In this document: positions 40,840 through 50,145 of the stretch, piece by piece
Layout: each line of letters begins with the position of its first letter
How positions within the stretch are numbered: position 1 is the first letter of the stretch
Origin: Rhodococcus sp. 14-1411-2a
GTDB taxonomy: Bacteria; Actinomycetota; Actinomycetes; Mycobacteriales; Mycobacteriaceae
Assembly (NCBI RefSeq): GCF_002259485.1
Contig: NZ_NPGA01000022.1
Location: 107,578 to 171,577 of the forward strand
Length of the DNA stretch: 64,000 bases
Direction of reading: 5' to 3'
Made by a program: the position numbers and the translations under genes
Notes under the pieces: generated by a model
The model's database searches: none
What the model saw: only the letters and a program-made list of their open reading frames with translations
Told to the model about the DNA's origin: nothing

Positions 40840-41706
40840 ATGTCCGATGACGAGCTCGGCTCCGCCAGTAGAGAAGTGGGGATGGTGTTCCGCGTCGGGA
40901 TGCAGCTCGCATCCCGTTTCGCCGAACAGAGCGCCCGCCGACGTGAACAGCAGTCACGCGAGGCCGAACAGCACAGCAACCAAGCTGCGCGCGAATACAG
41001 CGAACGGCTCCGCACCGAACGGATCGTCGCCGAAACCCAGCTCCGCAGGCCTCTCGACCCTCAGTGGTGGGACCGGGCGACACCTCACGACATCACGACC
41101 GTCTACGAGCAGGCCAAGGCATGGGAAAGCGAGTCGGAGATCGCCACGCAAGCCGCAGCAACGGTCCGCAGCGAAGTTCATCGTCGATACGGCGTCGACA
41201 TCACCGATGACCGCGGGGCCCGAGCGTTCATCGACGACGGCCAGCGTAAACATGCCCTCGCCCAGAACTCCGACAGAGCGGCAGGACTCGATCGCGCCCA
41301 AGCCGCAGCACTCATCGCGGACGCCGAGCACCAGGACGCCGAAACGCAGCGGCTCGCACAGGACGGCTACGGATCCGGCCCTGGTATAGAAGACGCAGAG
41401 GCCCAGCCGACGAACGAACGTGAGGCCCGGGACCAGAGCTCAGAGCACGCTGAGCGATCGCAGGAAACAAACGGACGTGCTGAGGCCGATCACAGCTACG
41501 ACAGCGCCGCACGCCGCGAGCAGTTCGCCTCAGACATGCGCGCGGCCGGCGTCGACGACGAAGCGATAGCCGCGCGGATCTCCGCAGACATCTGCCAGGG
41601 CGCACCCGCCGGTGCCATTACAGTGCCTTCGTCGAAATCACCTCGAGCGCGCAAAGGACGTCCCGGCAACGGAAAGCACACCGACCGCGAACGTTCCGGC
41701 CGCTGA
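40840..41706 (+). CDS. Coiled-coil protein, last gene of the main transfer operon
   Basis: 288 residues from ATG 40840 (AAAGGTG just upstream). A long charged helical segment at about residues 25-70 (RRREQQSREAEQHSNQAARE), QLRRPLDPQWWDRATPHD, and a second acidic Gln/Glu-rich region. A possible UBA-like end is seen, RREQFASDMRAAGVDDEAIA, followed by a basic tail RARKGRPGNGKH. No enzyme motif. It may bind DNA or link relaxosome and coupling protein; function unknown. Confidence 0.68.
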   Translation: MSDDELGSASREVGMVFRVGMQLASRFAEQSARRREQQSREAEQHSNQAAREYSERLRTERIVAETQLRRPLDPQWWDRATPHDITTVYEQAKAWESESEIATQAAATVRSEVHRRYGVDITDDRGARAFIDDGQRKHALAQNSDRAAGLDRAQAAALIADAEHQDAETQRLAQDGYGSGPGIEDAEAQPTNEREARDQSSEHAERSQETNGRAEADHSYDSAARREQFASDMRAAGVDDEAIAARISADICQGAPAGAITVPSSKSPRARKGRPGNGKHTDRERSGR

Positions 41707-41746
41707 CCCTCTTCACGCCCAACACCCATCCAACACAGGAGAACCC

Positions 41747-42184
41747 ATGAACTCCATCACCCGCACTGTCGCCACCGCAGCCATCACCGCCGCAGCATTG
41801 ATCGGCGGGACCGGTCTCGCAGCAGCGGACGTGCCACCTGCAACCCCGAGCCTGACTGGCGACGACATCGTCACCGTCGGAGACAACGCCGGCTGCAACG
41901 GACCCATCCACATCGAGCGCACCACCGACCGAGCCCACCCAGGCCAGCTGACCATCACCGCCACACCCCGCGGAGACCTCGGAGCACGTCCGGGCTGCGG
42001 AACAACTATCCAGGTCGACTGGGTCAACGGCATCGCCCCGTTCACCCACTCCGCACAACTCCCCCTCGACGGAGGCCCCGCCACCATCACCGTCGACGCC
42101 GGACTCGGCGCAAGCTGGGTGACCGTCTCCGTACTCCCCCAGCGAGCATTCGCCGTATCGAACTACATCTGGATCGCTCCGTAG
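41747..42184 (+). CDS. Small secreted protein
   Basis: 145 residues from ATG 41747, with ACAGGAGA as ribosome site. The signal peptide is AAITAAALIGGTGLAAA, with cleavage near residue 28. The mature part of about 115 residues has two Cys (NAGCNG and PGCGTT) that could form a disulfide, and a beta-rich pattern ending VSNYIWIAP. No family recognised. It ends the transfer block and is followed by a strong hairpin. Confidence 0.65.
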   Translation: MNSITRTVATAAITAAALIGGTGLAAADVPPATPSLTGDDIVTVGDNAGCNGPIHIERTTDRAHPGQLTITATPRGDLGARPGCGTTIQVDWVNGIAPFTHSAQLPLDGGPATITVDAGLGASWVTVSVLPQRAFAVSNYIWIAP

Positions 42185-42205
42185 ACGCGAACTCGGAACG
42201 AACAC

Positions 42206-42238
42206 GACTGCCCACTTCGAGCTTCGAAGTGGGCAGTC
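42206..42238 (+). terminator. Hairpin terminator at the end of the transfer block
   Basis: Perfect 14-base arms GACTGCCCACTTCG and CGAAGTGGGCAGTC around AGCTT, 21 bases after the secreted protein's stop. The following bases TCGTGTC are only weakly T-rich. It probably ends the 23-42 kb transcript. Confidence 0.75.
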
Positions 42239-42322
42239 TCGTGTCAGAGCGCTTTGCCACAATCTTCATCGCAACGCGCGTATCAACTCTCGGTTCGACT
42301 GCTCACCAGCGGAGGTACCACC

Positions 42323-43423
42323 ATGACCGGCTACTTCATCGGTCGTCCGAACGATGATGTGTTCCCGTCCCCGCCCCAAGCTGCCGTGCGGGCGGTTCGA
42401 TCGCCGCTGCCCAAGCACGTGCCGGCACTACTCGACGGCCTCGACGCGGTTGTACGACCGCGGCTGGACGATGTGCTGCGCTACCACCAGCAGATGGCAC
42501 CCAGATGGGACCACCCGCAACCACAGCTGAGCGAGGAAGAACGATTCGAGCGGTACAGCAACTTCGCTGTACGGCTGGCGCTTTCGGTTACCTCCGGCGC
42601 AGTCAGTGGCGAGACTTTTTACGCATCGCCTGAAGCGTCGGCCCTCGTGCAGGAGGCATCGGCACAGCCTGCCGACCTCGTCCCCGCGACAGTGGCCGAT
42701 CTACCGTCCCCCAGCGGGTTCACGTATTTCGGTGCGGCCGTACCCGAGGAATCGTTCTACCTGCTCTGGCACACAGACAGTGATCCCACGTCCTCCAACA
42801 GCGTCGGCATCCAGATGGCCACGGCCGCCGGCCTCGAAGCATTCCTGCTCCAGAACGGTGAAGCAGGGTGGGGCACCGATCGCGCTCTCCACATGCCCCT
42901 TCAATCCATGACCATGGACATCGGTGAGCCTGCCGACGATGCTCCGCCCGGTCTGAGCGCAGGCTGGGGGTTCCTCACCCAGCCACCGCATGTTCCCCAA
43001 GCCCCCGAAGGCTTCCGAAACACCTTCTGCTGGGACGATCCAGCTCTGTTCATCCGCGTCCTGATGGCGTTCACGGACCTACTTCGGATGGAACGATCCA
43101 ACCTGACCATCAGCGACGAAACCGTTCTGTCCAAACGCACCCACAGTCGAAGGCGCAGAGTAGAAACAGTCGTACGCCACCTCAGCTACCGCGGATCGGC
43201 CACTACTGCCGACTCGGTCGGACAGGGAAGCCGACTCAAGAATCGACACATTGTTCGCGGCCACTGGCACACCTACCGCTACGGGCCGGACCGGCAGGAG
43301 CGACGACGGCGCTGGGTCGAGTCCCACTTCAAAGGCCCTGACGGCGCACCGCTTGTCGTGCGACGTCGCGTCAACATAGTGCCACCGCCGCCTAAGACGG
43401 GCGAATCGCCCAAGTCACCATGA
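42323..43423 (+). CDS. Hypothetical protein with HWHTYRYGPDRQ motif
   Basis: 366 residues from ATG 42323 with GGAGG at ideal spacing. The first 250 residues are soluble and unremarkable, with a Trp-rich part GEAGWGTDRALHMPLQS. The C-terminal 110 residues include RRRRVETVVRHLSYRGSATT and the motif RGHWHTYRYGPDRQERRRRW, then GAPLVVRRRVNIVP. This tail recurs in phage and plasmid proteins of actinobacteria, as far as I recall, without assigned function. It overlaps the convergent SEFIR-STAND gene by nine bases. Confidence 0.65.
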   Translation: MTGYFIGRPNDDVFPSPPQAAVRAVRSPLPKHVPALLDGLDAVVRPRLDDVLRYHQQMAPRWDHPQPQLSEEERFERYSNFAVRLALSVTSGAVSGETFYASPEASALVQEASAQPADLVPATVADLPSPSGFTYFGAAVPEESFYLLWHTDSDPTSSNSVGIQMATAAGLEAFLLQNGEAGWGTDRALHMPLQSMTMDIGEPADDAPPGLSAGWGFLTQPPHVPQAPEGFRNTFCWDDPALFIRVLMAFTDLLRMERSNLTISDETVLSKRTHSRRRRVETVVRHLSYRGSATTADSVGQGSRLKNRHIVRGHWHTYRYGPDRQERRRRWVESHFKGPDGAPLVVRRRVNIVPPPPKTGESPKSP

Positions 43424-46198
43424 AGTGGTGCGCAAAGACTCCGGCAGAAAACCAAGGCGCGCAAGATCTTCCGCTAACCAGCCGGCCGCGATCCGTGTTG
43501 CTGGCCGCTGCTTCAACACATCGATTTGCCCCGAGGTTGTGGTGAAACTGCCGGCGAAGGGTTCGTAGGCCGGGTTGGCTTCCACGTACGATCGGAACTC
43601 GCGGTAAAGCGACGCGCGCTGATCATTGATCTCTTCTGAACGGCTGTTGTCGTTGAGTGCGAGAGAAACTCGATTCGAAGGCTCGACAGCTTCGCTCGGA
43701 GTTGCCGTGGCGATCGGTTTCAGCAGCCAGCGAAAACCTGGCTCCCCGTAACCCCAGTTGTGGCCGGTGGCAACGGTATCAGGATCATGAAACATGACAC
43801 CGTAGAACTCCAGTGGCATCATCCCCCGGTGGGCAAGAGTCTTACCGAAAGATGGAGTGAGTAGCTCGGTCAGTTCGACATAGCACTTCATTGCCGCGCT
43901 CAGGATTAGCTCGACTCGGTGTTTCATTCCAGCGCTCGAGTACGCACCGAACGGTGCGGTGGCAGTCGGGGGCCGATCCGGACCCGGATACAGAGCCACG
44001 TTGTCCGGGTCTGCCTTACCGTCCCCTGCACCGAACGTGTTGAATCTTTGTCGACGATCGTCAACGAACTCGTCTCGGACTACTCCCTCGTTCGAGATGC
44101 CCGATTGATCGACGAGCGCCTTGAAGCGATCCTTCAGGTCGTCGGCCAAGAATTTTTGTGCCGTTTCCCAGACCCAATTAACTCCGACCGGCAGCGGACC
44201 CGAACGCCGTAAAAGAGTTCTGTTGTACTGCCCATCGGGACCACTAGGCACTTCTCTCAATACGGGTGGCAGCAACGCATCCGGAACCTGCGACGCACCG
44301 AGCCAAGTGACATGAAGGAAATTCTTGTCGATGTCCACTGCAAGGGCAGTGTCGTCGAACGTGCTAGCGGCACCGTGCGCAAACATACAGAACGCAGATG
44401 ACAGGGGTCCTAGACCTTTCAACCATCCTGATGTTGCTGTACGCAGCCGCCAGCCAACCCGCTCCCAATCATCCGCATCAAGCACAGGGCGAGGCCGAAT
44501 TAAGCCGCTGTCGCGCGCCTCCTTGATCACCCACGCCGCAGCACCCGGGTTCCACCCGACCAATGTGGTCATGATCGGGTCGACCTTGACCGGGTCGCCT
44601 GCGGCGAACACGCTCGCAAACACGTACTTCCAGCGGTTGAAAGACACCAAGGAACTCAGCAACTCTGCGGTGTCGATGTCCCCTTCGAGCAAAGCTTTTG
44701 ACGCAAACCATTGCTCGAACGTTGCAAGTGAGAAAGCGCAGGCACGGTCGGAAACGGTGATCATGGGCGACTTGCGGATCTGTGCTGCTGCGGCGGCGGT
44801 CGTGAACGTCGATGGATCGACCGGTCCACCGTTACGAGTCGTCTCAACAGCGAGTCGTTTGAGCTCGACGTAGAGGTCGAAGGAATCGGATTCGACGACT
44901 CGGCCCACGACAGTGTCTATGAGTTCCGCAACCCCGGCCACGCCGTCGTCGATGTCGATGTGTTGTCCGACGAGCAACGCGAACAAGGGACGTTGCAGCA
45001 AAGTTTGGTCGATGTTTGCGCCATAAAGAGATCGCCCGGCGACGGTGCTGGCGAGGGCGAGACCGTCATCGGGTGTGATCGGCCCCAACCTGACGACGTC
45101 TGAAGATTTGGCGGCGAGCGTCGCTCTGGAGGTCAGGACGATCCGAGAGAGAGGCCATCGAGCTAAGAACTCCGTTGCCTGTCTCAGGGCATTCGGGGCC
45201 CTGTCAGTTCGTTCGTCGAGACCGTCGATCACGACGTCGACGCCTAGGCGAGCGAGCGTGGGTCGTCCGACCTCATCGACTACTGCTCGTTCGAGCGGCT
45301 CGGTGAGATCGTCCACGGAGAACCACACCGGAATAGCTGCGTCTGGGTCGTCCAGGGCTCGTTCGATATTCGCCTGGTGCCACTGTTCGGCCACATCAGA
45401 CTTTCCTGCACCTAGAGCCGCGGTCAGCAATCTCATTTCGCCCGCCGCGCAGTCGATGATGTCGGCCGGGACCGTCGCGGGGTGTGCGAGGGTCCTCTCT
45501 ATCTGAGCGTCGTCCAGTCCGACACCACGTCGGCGAAAGCGATGACGCGCGTCGGACGTGGACTGGCTTCGTTCTAGGTACGCACCGCGTGTGAGCGTGT
45601 CGTACACAGCCTGCGGTGTGTCCGCTTGATCGCGCGGACTTTCGACGGTCGGGCTGAGCTGTTCTGCAGGCAGAGTAGGTACACGCCCGCGGGTGGGCCG
45701 CAGATACCGTGGTTGGCCGGTGAGGTGACGAACAAGCTCCTCGAGGCCCGAGACAGTCACATCGCTAATTCGAAATCTACTGATTCCGTGGAGTCGGCCG
45801 GGGATGGCGGCCTTGTCCACACCTGGAAGTTGCACCAGGACGACCTTGCTTCGAAATACCGCTTGGCTGGTGTTGTAGATACCCAGGAGCTCATCGGCCT
45901 CGGCTGCTGCACCGGCACCTTCTGTGGGCTTGTTCTCTCCGTCGAATCGTTCTTTCCAAGCAGTGCTCGTCACGATAATGACGTAGTCGGCCTTCCGAAT
46001 CTCGGACGGCCCCCAGCGGGTCCAATCGGTTGGCTCTGACTGCCACAGATCGATTTCGGTGTCGATGCCGCACCCGGTCATCAACACATCGGCGAACTGC
46101 CCAACTAGGTGTTTCCATTCCCGCACTTGCTCGGGCTTCCAGTCAGTATTCTCGTGCGCCCAGGTGATGAACACCTTCGGGGAGTCAGGGGCAGGCAC
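43415..46198 (-). CDS. SEFIR domain fused to a STAND/NACHT-like NTPase (NLR-like defence protein)
   Basis: 927 residues. Residues 7-160 form a SEFIR (TIR-like) domain: KVFITWAHENTDWKPEQVRE, then GIDTEIDLWQ, RWGPSEIRKADYVIIVTSTA and KVVLVQLPGVD. After a linker, the NTPase core has the P-loop LLTAALGAGKSDVAEQW (GAGKS at 263-267), Walker B VDVVIDGLDER (320-330) and the sensor RIVLTSRA. RSLYGANIDQTLLQRPLFAL resembles the STAND winged region. The C-terminal 400 residues are helical, without clear repeats. Proteins with TIR or SEFIR effectors on STAND NTPases detect phage proteins and trigger abortive infection. It is stand-alone, upstream of mob genes, with no partner gene. Confidence 0.8.
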   Translation of the reverse strand: MPAPDSPKVFITWAHENTDWKPEQVREWKHLVGQFADVLMTGCGIDTEIDLWQSEPTDWTRWGPSEIRKADYVIIVTSTAWKERFDGENKPTEGAGAAAEADELLGIYNTSQAVFRSKVVLVQLPGVDKAAIPGRLHGISRFRISDVTVSGLEELVRHLTGQPRYLRPTRGRVPTLPAEQLSPTVESPRDQADTPQAVYDTLTRGAYLERSQSTSDARHRFRRRGVGLDDAQIERTLAHPATVPADIIDCAAGEMRLLTAALGAGKSDVAEQWHQANIERALDDPDAAIPVWFSVDDLTEPLERAVVDEVGRPTLARLGVDVVIDGLDERTDRAPNALRQATEFLARWPLSRIVLTSRATLAAKSSDVVRLGPITPDDGLALASTVAGRSLYGANIDQTLLQRPLFALLVGQHIDIDDGVAGVAELIDTVVGRVVESDSFDLYVELKRLAVETTRNGGPVDPSTFTTAAAAAQIRKSPMITVSDRACAFSLATFEQWFASKALLEGDIDTAELLSSLVSFNRWKYVFASVFAAGDPVKVDPIMTTLVGWNPGAAAWVIKEARDSGLIRPRPVLDADDWERVGWRLRTATSGWLKGLGPLSSAFCMFAHGAASTFDDTALAVDIDKNFLHVTWLGASQVPDALLPPVLREVPSGPDGQYNRTLLRRSGPLPVGVNWVWETAQKFLADDLKDRFKALVDQSGISNEGVVRDEFVDDRRQRFNTFGAGDGKADPDNVALYPGPDRPPTATAPFGAYSSAGMKHRVELILSAAMKCYVELTELLTPSFGKTLAHRGMMPLEFYGVMFHDPDTVATGHNWGYGEPGFRWLLKPIATATPSEAVEPSNRVSLALNDNSRSEEINDQRASLYREFRSYVEANPAYEPFAGSFTTTSGQIDVLKQRPATRIAAGWLAEDLARLGFLPESLRTTSW

Positions 46199-46274
46199 GG
46201 AGCAACACTAACAACAAGCCTTCGACAGTGACTTACGCAAGAACACCGAGAGCTAATCGGGAAGCCACGCCGGA

Positions 46275-48005
46275 TCAACGACCGCCTTTGCCGTCGCGGC
46301 TGCGATGAGGCGCTTTCGGGTGCGCGACTCGATTAAGTCCACCATTTGGATCCTCGATCTGATTCCTCGATGTCTGAGCTGGCCGCATCGTCTCAGCCAC
46401 GTGTGCGGCCTCTTCAGCATCAGCGAGTTCAGCCGCGGTGTACCCCGACGACTCACTTGCTACATGAGCATCGCGATCGCCAACGATTGCCGATGTCTGC
46501 GTCATTGAGGGCGACTGCGCCGCTTCGAGTCGGGCGTGCACCGCACTGAGCCGTTCCCGGGTGACGACTTCGAGATCGTGCGCGTACGCGGCGTCACCGG
46601 CCGCGCGTGACGCTGCCGCGATCGCTTCGGTTGCTTTCATCAACTGCCGCAGCAACAGGACGTATCCGGTGGTGGCGTCCAGGCCTGGTTTGCACGCCAT
46701 GACGATCAGTGCCGCGCCGCCGGCCGACACCACACCGGCTGGCTTTGCGGCGCGCTGATACGCCGGCAATTGCGCCGCGCGGGCGAGCTGCTTCGACGCG
46801 TGCGCGAGCGGCCCCGGACGAGTCTCGACCTTCGCCGACCACGCCGCGAACACCCCCGAAGTGCGGCCGGCCGCGCGCGCCCATTGCGCGCGATCGGTGA
46901 CCGGAATGCTCGTGAGGTAGTCGTTCCACCGTTCGAGGTCTTTTGCTGCTCGCGCGAGCAATTTCGGATCGGCCACGACAGCTTCCGGTCCGCTCCGTTT
47001 TGCAGGATTCCCGGTCTTGGCCGCAGTCCATTCGTCTACGGCGTTCGCCGATTCTTCGGTGGAGGTATCCCATTCGCTGCGCAGACGTGGAAGCGTCAGA
47101 TCCTTCGACAGCTTTCCTCCGCCGTACCAAACAGGGGCGACCGGGCCTTCGCCTTGATTGGGTCGCAACGCCACCGAATAGCCCTCGACAGTGTCGGTGG
47201 TTCCCTTGGTGAAACGTGGCCGCACCAACACTCCACTGCCCCGTAGTCGACGCACGAACTCGGCTTCGGTCTTCGACGCGGTAGCCGCAGCACGCACGCG
47301 ACGCTCCAACACATCACGACCGGTCTCTGGCAGGTGCGCGCGGTCAGCACGACCCTGCTCAGCAGGCTTGGTTCCACGCCCGCCGAGTTGCTGTTCGCGG
47401 GATTGCAGAACGTCCAGACCGTACCGGTGTTCGAGGGTGTTGCACGCAGCCTGGGCACGCTTGAAGTCGTTGAACGTGTTGACCTTCGTACCGTCCTCGC
47501 GGACAGCGGATGCCGCGATGTGGATGTGGTCTCCGCCGGCTGTGGTCTTGCCGTGGCGGATCGCCACCCAGCGAGCCGGTGCGCGCGGTGAGTCCGCATT
47601 GTCGAAGTCCATTTCCTTCATGAAGTCGGCCGCAATCGTCGCCCACTTTTCGTCCGAGAGCTCGCCCTCCTCGGGACTGAGTGAGAGGGAGCAGTGCCAC
47701 ACGTTCTGATCCGATGTCGCGTCGGCCAACGCCACCGATCGCGGGACACCGTCGTCGATGGCAGCGTTCATCTTGCGTCGACTCGTCACCGACACCTCGG
47801 TACCGAACACCACACGCGCAGTGTCCAGTTCACCCGCCAACGCGATGGCGTCCTCGTGCGACAGCTCGCCCGCCGGCGCGGCGAACACGATGCTCTCGTG
47901 CCCGGCTACCACGTGCGGGTTCTCGTGCTCGTTCGACTTGCCAGGACCGGCGAGATACACCACCAGCCCGGTCATCTTCGCGCCCCGAGTGATGTTCGGT
48001 ATCAA
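46275..48005 (-). CDS. Relaxase (mobilisation nuclease)
   Basis: 576 residues. The N-terminal domain carries MTGLVVYLAGPGKSN, with a candidate nicking Tyr, NVWHCSLSLSPEEGELSD, and the metal-binding three-His motif region GKTTAGGDHIHIAASAVRED near residue 155, as in VirD2/MobA-type relaxases. YGLDVLQSREQQLGGRGTKP follows. The C-terminal half is Ala-rich and helical, with one hydrophobic segment (GGAALIVMACKPG), and probably contacts the coupling protein. It nicks oriT and pilots the strand. TTG 48005 overlaps the MobC stop; ATG 47975 is an alternative start. Confidence 0.85.
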   Translation of the reverse strand: MIPNITRGAKMTGLVVYLAGPGKSNEHENPHVVAGHESIVFAAPAGELSHEDAIALAGELDTARVVFGTEVSVTSRRKMNAAIDDGVPRSVALADATSDQNVWHCSLSLSPEEGELSDEKWATIAADFMKEMDFDNADSPRAPARWVAIRHGKTTAGGDHIHIAASAVREDGTKVNTFNDFKRAQAACNTLEHRYGLDVLQSREQQLGGRGTKPAEQGRADRAHLPETGRDVLERRVRAAATASKTEAEFVRRLRGSGVLVRPRFTKGTTDTVEGYSVALRPNQGEGPVAPVWYGGGKLSKDLTLPRLRSEWDTSTEESANAVDEWTAAKTGNPAKRSGPEAVVADPKLLARAAKDLERWNDYLTSIPVTDRAQWARAAGRTSGVFAAWSAKVETRPGPLAHASKQLARAAQLPAYQRAAKPAGVVSAGGAALIVMACKPGLDATTGYVLLLRQLMKATEAIAAASRAAGDAAYAHDLEVVTRERLSAVHARLEAAQSPSMTQTSAIVGDRDAHVASESSGYTAAELADAEEAAHVAETMRPAQTSRNQIEDPNGGLNRVAHPKAPHRSRDGKGGR

Positions 48006-48382
48006 CGTCCCACCAGATCGCGCGGCAACCGGTTGACCCGATCGAACACCTGCCGCACAGCCGCGATCGCCGCCGTCGTTTCCGGTGGCACCTCTCCCGT
48101 CGCGTTCGCTACTTTCGCGAGCTGGTTCAGGTTCCGTCCGAGAGCTGCGATGAGCTTGGTCGCGGCGAACAACTCCGTCAGATCCTCACGCGACACAGTC
48201 GAACGTGGGGCTTTGAGAGCGGAGTCGATCAACAGACGGGCCACCGTCACACCCTGCACGCGGGCAGCCGCCTGGACCGCCATCTCCTGCTCGGCGGTCA
48301 GCTTCACCACGTGCCGGTACTCCCGGCCGCCGACGACGTTCGACTGACGGGTGCGCAGCCACCCCGCTTTGCGTTCTGCCAT
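48002..48382 (-). CDS. mobC: MobC-like relaxosome accessory protein
   Basis: 126 residues from ATG 48382 with GGAGGAG upstream. The N-terminus RKAGWLRTRQSNVVGGREYR is basic. VKLTAEQEMAVQAAARVQG then VTVARLLIDSALKAP is an RHH-like region, and FAATKLIAALGRNLNQLAKV is the signature of MobC-type proteins. MobC opens the origin of transfer so the relaxase can nick. It is directly upstream of the relaxase with a one-frame overlap (TTGA), and directly downstream of the inverted-repeat region proposed as oriT. Confidence 0.85.
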   Translation of the reverse strand: MAERKAGWLRTRQSNVVGGREYRHVVKLTAEQEMAVQAAARVQGVTVARLLIDSALKAPRSTVSREDLTELFAATKLIAALGRNLNQLAKVANATGEVPPETTAAIAAVRQVFDRVNRLPRDLVGR

Positions 48383-48427
48383 CACCCGCTCCTCCCGTCC
48401 GTACCTCACCTCGGCCCAGCGCAGCGA

Positions 48428-48498
48428 CCCCAGACCTGGGGACCACGCGATCAGCGTGTCAGATTTCCGTCAGGAAATCCACACTTAGGGCACCTAAG
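48428..48498. promoter_or_regulatory. oriT: Candidate origin of transfer (oriT)
   Basis: Three close inverted repeats upstream of mobC: CCCCAG-AC-CTGGGG (48428-48441), GATTTCC-GTCA-GGAAATC (48462-48479) and CTTAGG-GCA-CCTAAG (48484-48498). A cluster of short hairpins just upstream of mobC and relaxase genes is the usual setting of oriT. The nick site cannot be assigned. It could also contain the mobC promoter and operator. Confidence 0.6.
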
Positions 48499-48769
48499 TT
48501 ATAGCTTGCTCCGCCGAAGGCACGCTGGTGGCTCGCGGAGCCTGCGCAGTGGGTCACCAGCAAAGACGCTCAGGACGAGCGCCGCGAGTTCCGATTTCCC
48601 GCGCCGACGGTGCGCGGCCGGCGGTTGTCCCCGGTTGTGGACTCGGACCCGATTGTGGGTGCCTGAGATCGAGCGGAGCGGCCTGGGAACTCTCGGACAT
48701 CCACATGAGGACGAAAGTCCGATCCACAGTTGGGGGCAACCGCGCCTGAAATCCGAGCATGATGAACAG
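48499..48769. other. Region between oriT candidate and pentapeptide gene
   Basis: About 270 bases without a convincing gene. It should contain the promoter for the pentapeptide-repeat gene. A plus frame is open through it but lacks a start with a ribosome site. Confidence 0.4.
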
Positions 48770-50110
48770 ATGAGCATCGAGCCCACCGATCCCGATCGCC
48801 GGCCATCGCCGGCAGGAGCGACGTTTCCCGTCGCCGTGGTCATCGCCGCTATATCGATCGCAGTCGGCCTGGTGCTCTGGATCGCGCTTGCCTCACCCCA
48901 ACCGGGGACAGTCGCCGGCCTCGGCGGGGCGGCCGTTCTGTTCAGCGCAGGGCTCGCCTTTCTCAACGGTCATCTCGAACGCAAGCACAACATCGCGATC
49001 GAACGCGACAGACGAGACGATGCAGCGCTCGACCGCAAGCAGACCGACAAATACGAGCTAGCTCGACTCGATGAACTGACCACCTCACGAATCGCGACGT
49101 CGGATGCCGAACGCGCCCGCATGGATGAACTGCTTACTGCACGCGAACAAGCCCATCTCCGGGAGACGATCCACGACCTCCGCGCCCGCTTCGCCACGGC
49201 CGCCGCGCAACTCGCTGACGCCGCCGCACCTGTACGGCTGGCAGGTGTGTTCTCACTCGGATCACTCGCAGACGACTGGGCCGCCCTTCACCCGCTCACC
49301 GCCGCGATCACCGAACGGCAGGTCTGCATCGACCTGCTGTGCGCCTACCTACGCAACGACACCGCGAACGAACTCACCATGCTCTCGCGTATTTCGCCGG
49401 AGGACCTTCCCGCCCTCGCCGATGTCTTGCGAGACGAAGAGGTGCGTGTCCGCACGGCGATCGTGGAGCTCATCCAGACACACACAACGTTCCTTCCCGA
49501 GTATCAGAACAACCCAACCTGGCAGGGATCGAAATTCGACCTCTCCGCAGCCAAACTCCCCAACGCATCGCTGGGTTCAGTCGACCTCGCTGGAGCGTTC
49601 CTCGTCGGCACCGACCTGATCGACGCTGACCTCAAGGGCATCCGGCTGCACAGCGCCGATCTGAGCGATGCAGTACTCACAAATGCGTGGCTGAACAGCG
49701 CACGCCTGACAACCGCGAACCTAATCGGAGCCACCCTTACCGGTGCGCACCTCGACGGCGTCAACTTTGCTGGCGCTCGGATGAGGGACCTTGATTTTCG
49801 CGGCACAACCTGCGGCGCAGCGGTGTTCCATCGGGCGCGGCTGATCGGTGCAAAGTTCGTCGGAGCCGACCTCGACTTCGCGGACTTCGCCGGCGCACGA
49901 CTGGGCGGAGCAGACTTCTCCGGATGCAACCTCAACGAGGTCTGCTTCGACAACGCGGACCTACGTGGCACCAACTTTTCCCGCGCTCGATTCACGGACA
50001 CGACGACATTCCATGACGTGCAGGTCGATGCCGAAACAACGTGGCCCGACGGGAGCAATAACCTCCCCGGCTTCGTCACGCTACGAGCAGACACCACACC
50101 GGGAGACTGA
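48770..50110 (+). CDS. Membrane-anchored pentapeptide-repeat protein
   Basis: 446 residues from ATG 48770. Two adjacent N-terminal membrane segments (VAVVIAAISIAVGLVLWIAL and GLGGAAVLFSAGLAFLNG), then a long charged coiled coil to about residue 130. A helical region with LLCAYLRNDTANE follows. From about 245 onward are pentapeptide repeats of the A(D/N)LxG type (ADLKGIRLHSADLSDAVL, GADLDFADFAGARLGGADFS). The family forms right-handed beta helices; roles range from gyrase protection to unknown membrane functions. The same N-terminal architecture is common in actinobacterial chromosomal proteins. It is divergent from mobC. Confidence 0.85.
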   Translation: MSIEPTDPDRRPSPAGATFPVAVVIAAISIAVGLVLWIALASPQPGTVAGLGGAAVLFSAGLAFLNGHLERKHNIAIERDRRDDAALDRKQTDKYELARLDELTTSRIATSDAERARMDELLTAREQAHLRETIHDLRARFATAAAQLADAAAPVRLAGVFSLGSLADDWAALHPLTAAITERQVCIDLLCAYLRNDTANELTMLSRISPEDLPALADVLRDEEVRVRTAIVELIQTHTTFLPEYQNNPTWQGSKFDLSAAKLPNASLGSVDLAGAFLVGTDLIDADLKGIRLHSADLSDAVLTNAWLNSARLTTANLIGATLTGAHLDGVNFAGARMRDLDFRGTTCGAAVFHRARLIGAKFVGADLDFADFAGARLGGADFSGCNLNEVCFDNADLRGTNFSRARFTDTTTFHDVQVDAETTWPDGSNNLPGFVTLRADTTPGD

Positions 50111-50145
50111 CCGCCGACCCCGAGCCTGGTCGAGCACCGCAGCCG

